DNA from: Cyanobacteriota bacterium
Lineage (GTDB): Bacteria > Cyanobacteriota > Cyanobacteriia > PCC-6307 > Cyanobiaceae
Direction of reading: 5' to 3'
NCBI GenBank assembly: GCA_947463165.1
Contig: CANHSW010000141.1
Span: 1-6,119 of the forward strand
DNA length: 6,119 nucleotides
Shown here in pieces: positions 5,086 through 6,119 of the stretch (its first letter is position 1; each line of letters begins with the position of its first letter). Below the pieces are notes generated by a model that saw only the letters and a list, made by a program, of their open reading frames with translations, made no database searches and was not told where the DNA came from. Position numbers and translations under genes: made by a program.

Positions 5086-5976
5086 ATGACCGCGGTGCTA
5101 CAGCTCGATGGGGTGACGGTGGCGGGAAGGCGACAAGCCCGCCTCGATGGCATCAATCTGCGGCTGGAGCCGGGCGAAAGGGTGGCCCTGATCGGCGCCA
5201 GCGGTGCCGGCAAGAGCACTCTGCTGGCGGTGGCCAATGGCCTGATCGCCCCCCAGCGGGGCCAGGTGCGCTGGCTGGGGGAACCCCAGGCCCGCTCCCG
5301 GCGCCAGCGGCGGCTGCAGCAGGCCCGCATCGGCACCCTCTGGCAAGACCTGCGCCTGATCGAAGAACTGAGCGTGCAGCAAAACCTCAACGCCGCCTGC
5401 CTGGCGCGCTGGGGCTGGCCCCGGGCCCTGCTCAACCTGCTGATTCCCCTGGACAGCCAGGCCTGCGCCCAGTTGTTACGGCGTCTGGATCTGGATGTGG
5501 GCCTGCTCAATCAGCCGGTTTCCTGCCTCTCGGGCGGCCAGCGCCAAAGGGTGGCGATCGCCCGACTGCTGCGTCAACAGCCCCAACTGGTGCTGGCCGA
5601 TGAACCCTTGGCCAGCCTGGATCCCCGCCTGGCGGAGGAGCTGTTGAGCCTGCTGCTGGCCCTCAGCGAGGCCCCCCGGGCCCTGCTGCTCAGCCTGCAT
5701 CGCCCAGATCTGCTGGCGGGCTTCGATCGGGTGATCGGCCTGCGCGGCGGTCGGATCGCCTTCGACGGCCCACCGGCAGCGCTGACCACCAGCCAGCTCA
5801 ATGCGCTCTATGCCGGCACTGACCCGAACGGCACCGGCTATGCCGGCGCTAATCCCGACGGCACTGGGGCGGACGACAACGGCTATGCCGGCGCTGGAGC
5901 GGACGGCAACGGGGCGGACGGCAACGGGGCGGACGGCACTGGGGACGAGCGGCCATCGGCCAGGCCCGGATCATGA
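5086..5976 (+). CDS. phnC: ABC transporter ATP-binding protein, PhnC-like, with pentapeptide-repeat C-terminal tail
   Basis: This is the cytoplasmic ATPase that drives the importer. All motifs are present in order: Walker A GASGAGKST (37-45), Q-loop Q87 in WQDLRL, signature LSGGQRQR (148-155), Walker B LVLADEP (168-174) with catalytic E173, D-loop SLD (177-179) and switch H205. The WQDLRLIEELSVQQN and AIARLLRQQPQLVLADEP stretches fit the PhnC group. The conserved domain ends around residue 243 (LNALYAG). The remaining 50 or so residues are a Gly/Ala/Asp/Asn-rich tail built from 15-bp repeats and have no counterpart in the family that I know. The gene follows the binding-protein gene by 100 bases, and its TGA overlaps the permease ATG (ATGA), which suggests translational coupling. 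One HIP1 site lies inside. The exact substrate follows that of the binding protein and is unresolved. Confidence 0.92.
   Translation: MTAVLQLDGVTVAGRRQARLDGINLRLEPGERVALIGASGAGKSTLLAVANGLIAPQRGQVRWLGEPQARSRRQRRLQQARIGTLWQDLRLIEELSVQQNLNAACLARWGWPRALLNLLIPLDSQACAQLLRRLDLDVGLLNQPVSCLSGGQRQRVAIARLLRQQPQLVLADEPLASLDPRLAEELLSLLLALSEAPRALLLSLHRPDLLAGFDRVIGLRGGRIAFDGPPAALTTSQLNALYAGTDPNGTGYAGANPDGTGADDNGYAGAGADGNGADGNGADGTGDERPSARPGS
5554..5561. repeat. HIP1 octamer GCGATCGC
   Basis: A second perfect HIP1 palindrome, in the ATPase gene just past the signature motif codons. Confidence 0.85.
5806..5940. repeat. 15-bp tandem repeat array D, nine in-frame units encoding the ATPase tail
   Basis: Nine consecutive 15-bp units start at 5806. 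GGCTATGCCGGCGCT occurs exactly at 5836 and 5881, with a variant at 5806. GGGGCGGACGGCAAC at 5911 has one-to-two-base variants at 5896, 5926 and 5866. The peptides are of the types GYAGA, NPDGT and GADGN. The first unit overlaps the native LYAG end of the ATPase domain, as if the array grew from that sequence by duplication. Confidence 0.88.
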
Positions 5977-6119
5977 GCCAAGCCCAGATAACTGGTCAAA
6001 CCAAAACCAATGGCCAAGACAAGAGTGGGCGGTGGCTGCCGCGGCCGGCCGCGCCCCTCTGGTTGTTGGCGCCGGCCCTGGTGCTGCTGCCGATGCTGCT
6101 GCTGCTGCCGGGTCTGGCC
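5973..6119 (+). CDS. phnE: ABC transporter permease, PhnE-like, N-terminal 49 residues only
   Basis: The ATG overlaps the ATPase stop codon, and the frame stays open to the right edge. The first 27 residues are polar then Pro/Arg-rich (MSQAQITGQTKTNGQDKSGR). From residue 28 a strongly hydrophobic stretch begins (PLWLLAPALVLLPMLLLLPG), which looks like the first membrane helix. The identity as the permease rests mainly on position after binding protein and ATPase, plus this helix; the conserved permease loop lies beyond the window. A long polar N-terminus ahead of the first helix is compatible with PhnE-type permeases. Confidence 0.78.
   Translation, partial: MSQAQITGQTKTNGQDKSGRWLPRPAAPLWLLAPALVLLPMLLLLPGLA

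Overview
The window looks like a chromosomal segment of a high-GC cyanobacterium, most likely from the Cyanobium/Synechococcus picocyanobacterial group. Three things point there. The IspG, AspC and family-4 uracil-DNA glycosylase proteins have a cyanobacterial flavour. The partial protease at the left edge resembles the N-terminus of a cyanobacterial CtpA-type protease. The HIP1 octamer GCGATCGC, typical of cyanobacterial genomes, occurs twice inside genes. This assignment comes from recognition, not from a database search.

Layout: positions 1-2507 hold three genes on the minus strand, read in the order uracil-DNA glycosylase (2507-1713), ispG (1660-386), and the start of a carboxyl-terminal processing protease (264 to beyond the left edge). 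The first two are 52 bases apart and could share a transcript. The protease follows after 121 bases containing a small hairpin and a weak promoter-like sequence. From 2546 everything is on the plus strand. An aspartate-type aminotransferase (2546-3709) is followed by a structured 205-base spacer. Next comes an ABC importer of the phosphonate/phosphite/selenate type: binding protein (3915-4985), ATPase (5086-5976) and the first 49 codons of the permease (5973 to beyond the right edge), which overlaps the ATPase stop by ATGA.

The genes are housekeeping enzymes (isoprenoid precursor synthesis, uracil repair, amino-acid transamination, protein processing) next to an uptake cassette. The importer works as a unit: the secreted protein captures an oxyanion or phosphonate, the permease passes it through the inner membrane, and the ATPase powers the step. 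The substrate cannot be settled from sequence.

The most unusual structure is a set of 15-bp tandem repeats, always in frame as pentapeptides. They sit at the ends of three unrelated genes: the N-terminus of the glycosylase (two arrays), the N-terminus of the binding protein ahead of its signal peptide, and the C-terminus of the ATPase. Two of these arrays, in different genes, share a related 15-mer. The glycosylase also ends in a 9-bp tandem repeat. The spacer before the binding-protein gene holds a perfect 10-bp inverted repeat and a G-quadruplex-type motif. No RNA gene, insertion sequence or CRISPR array was seen.
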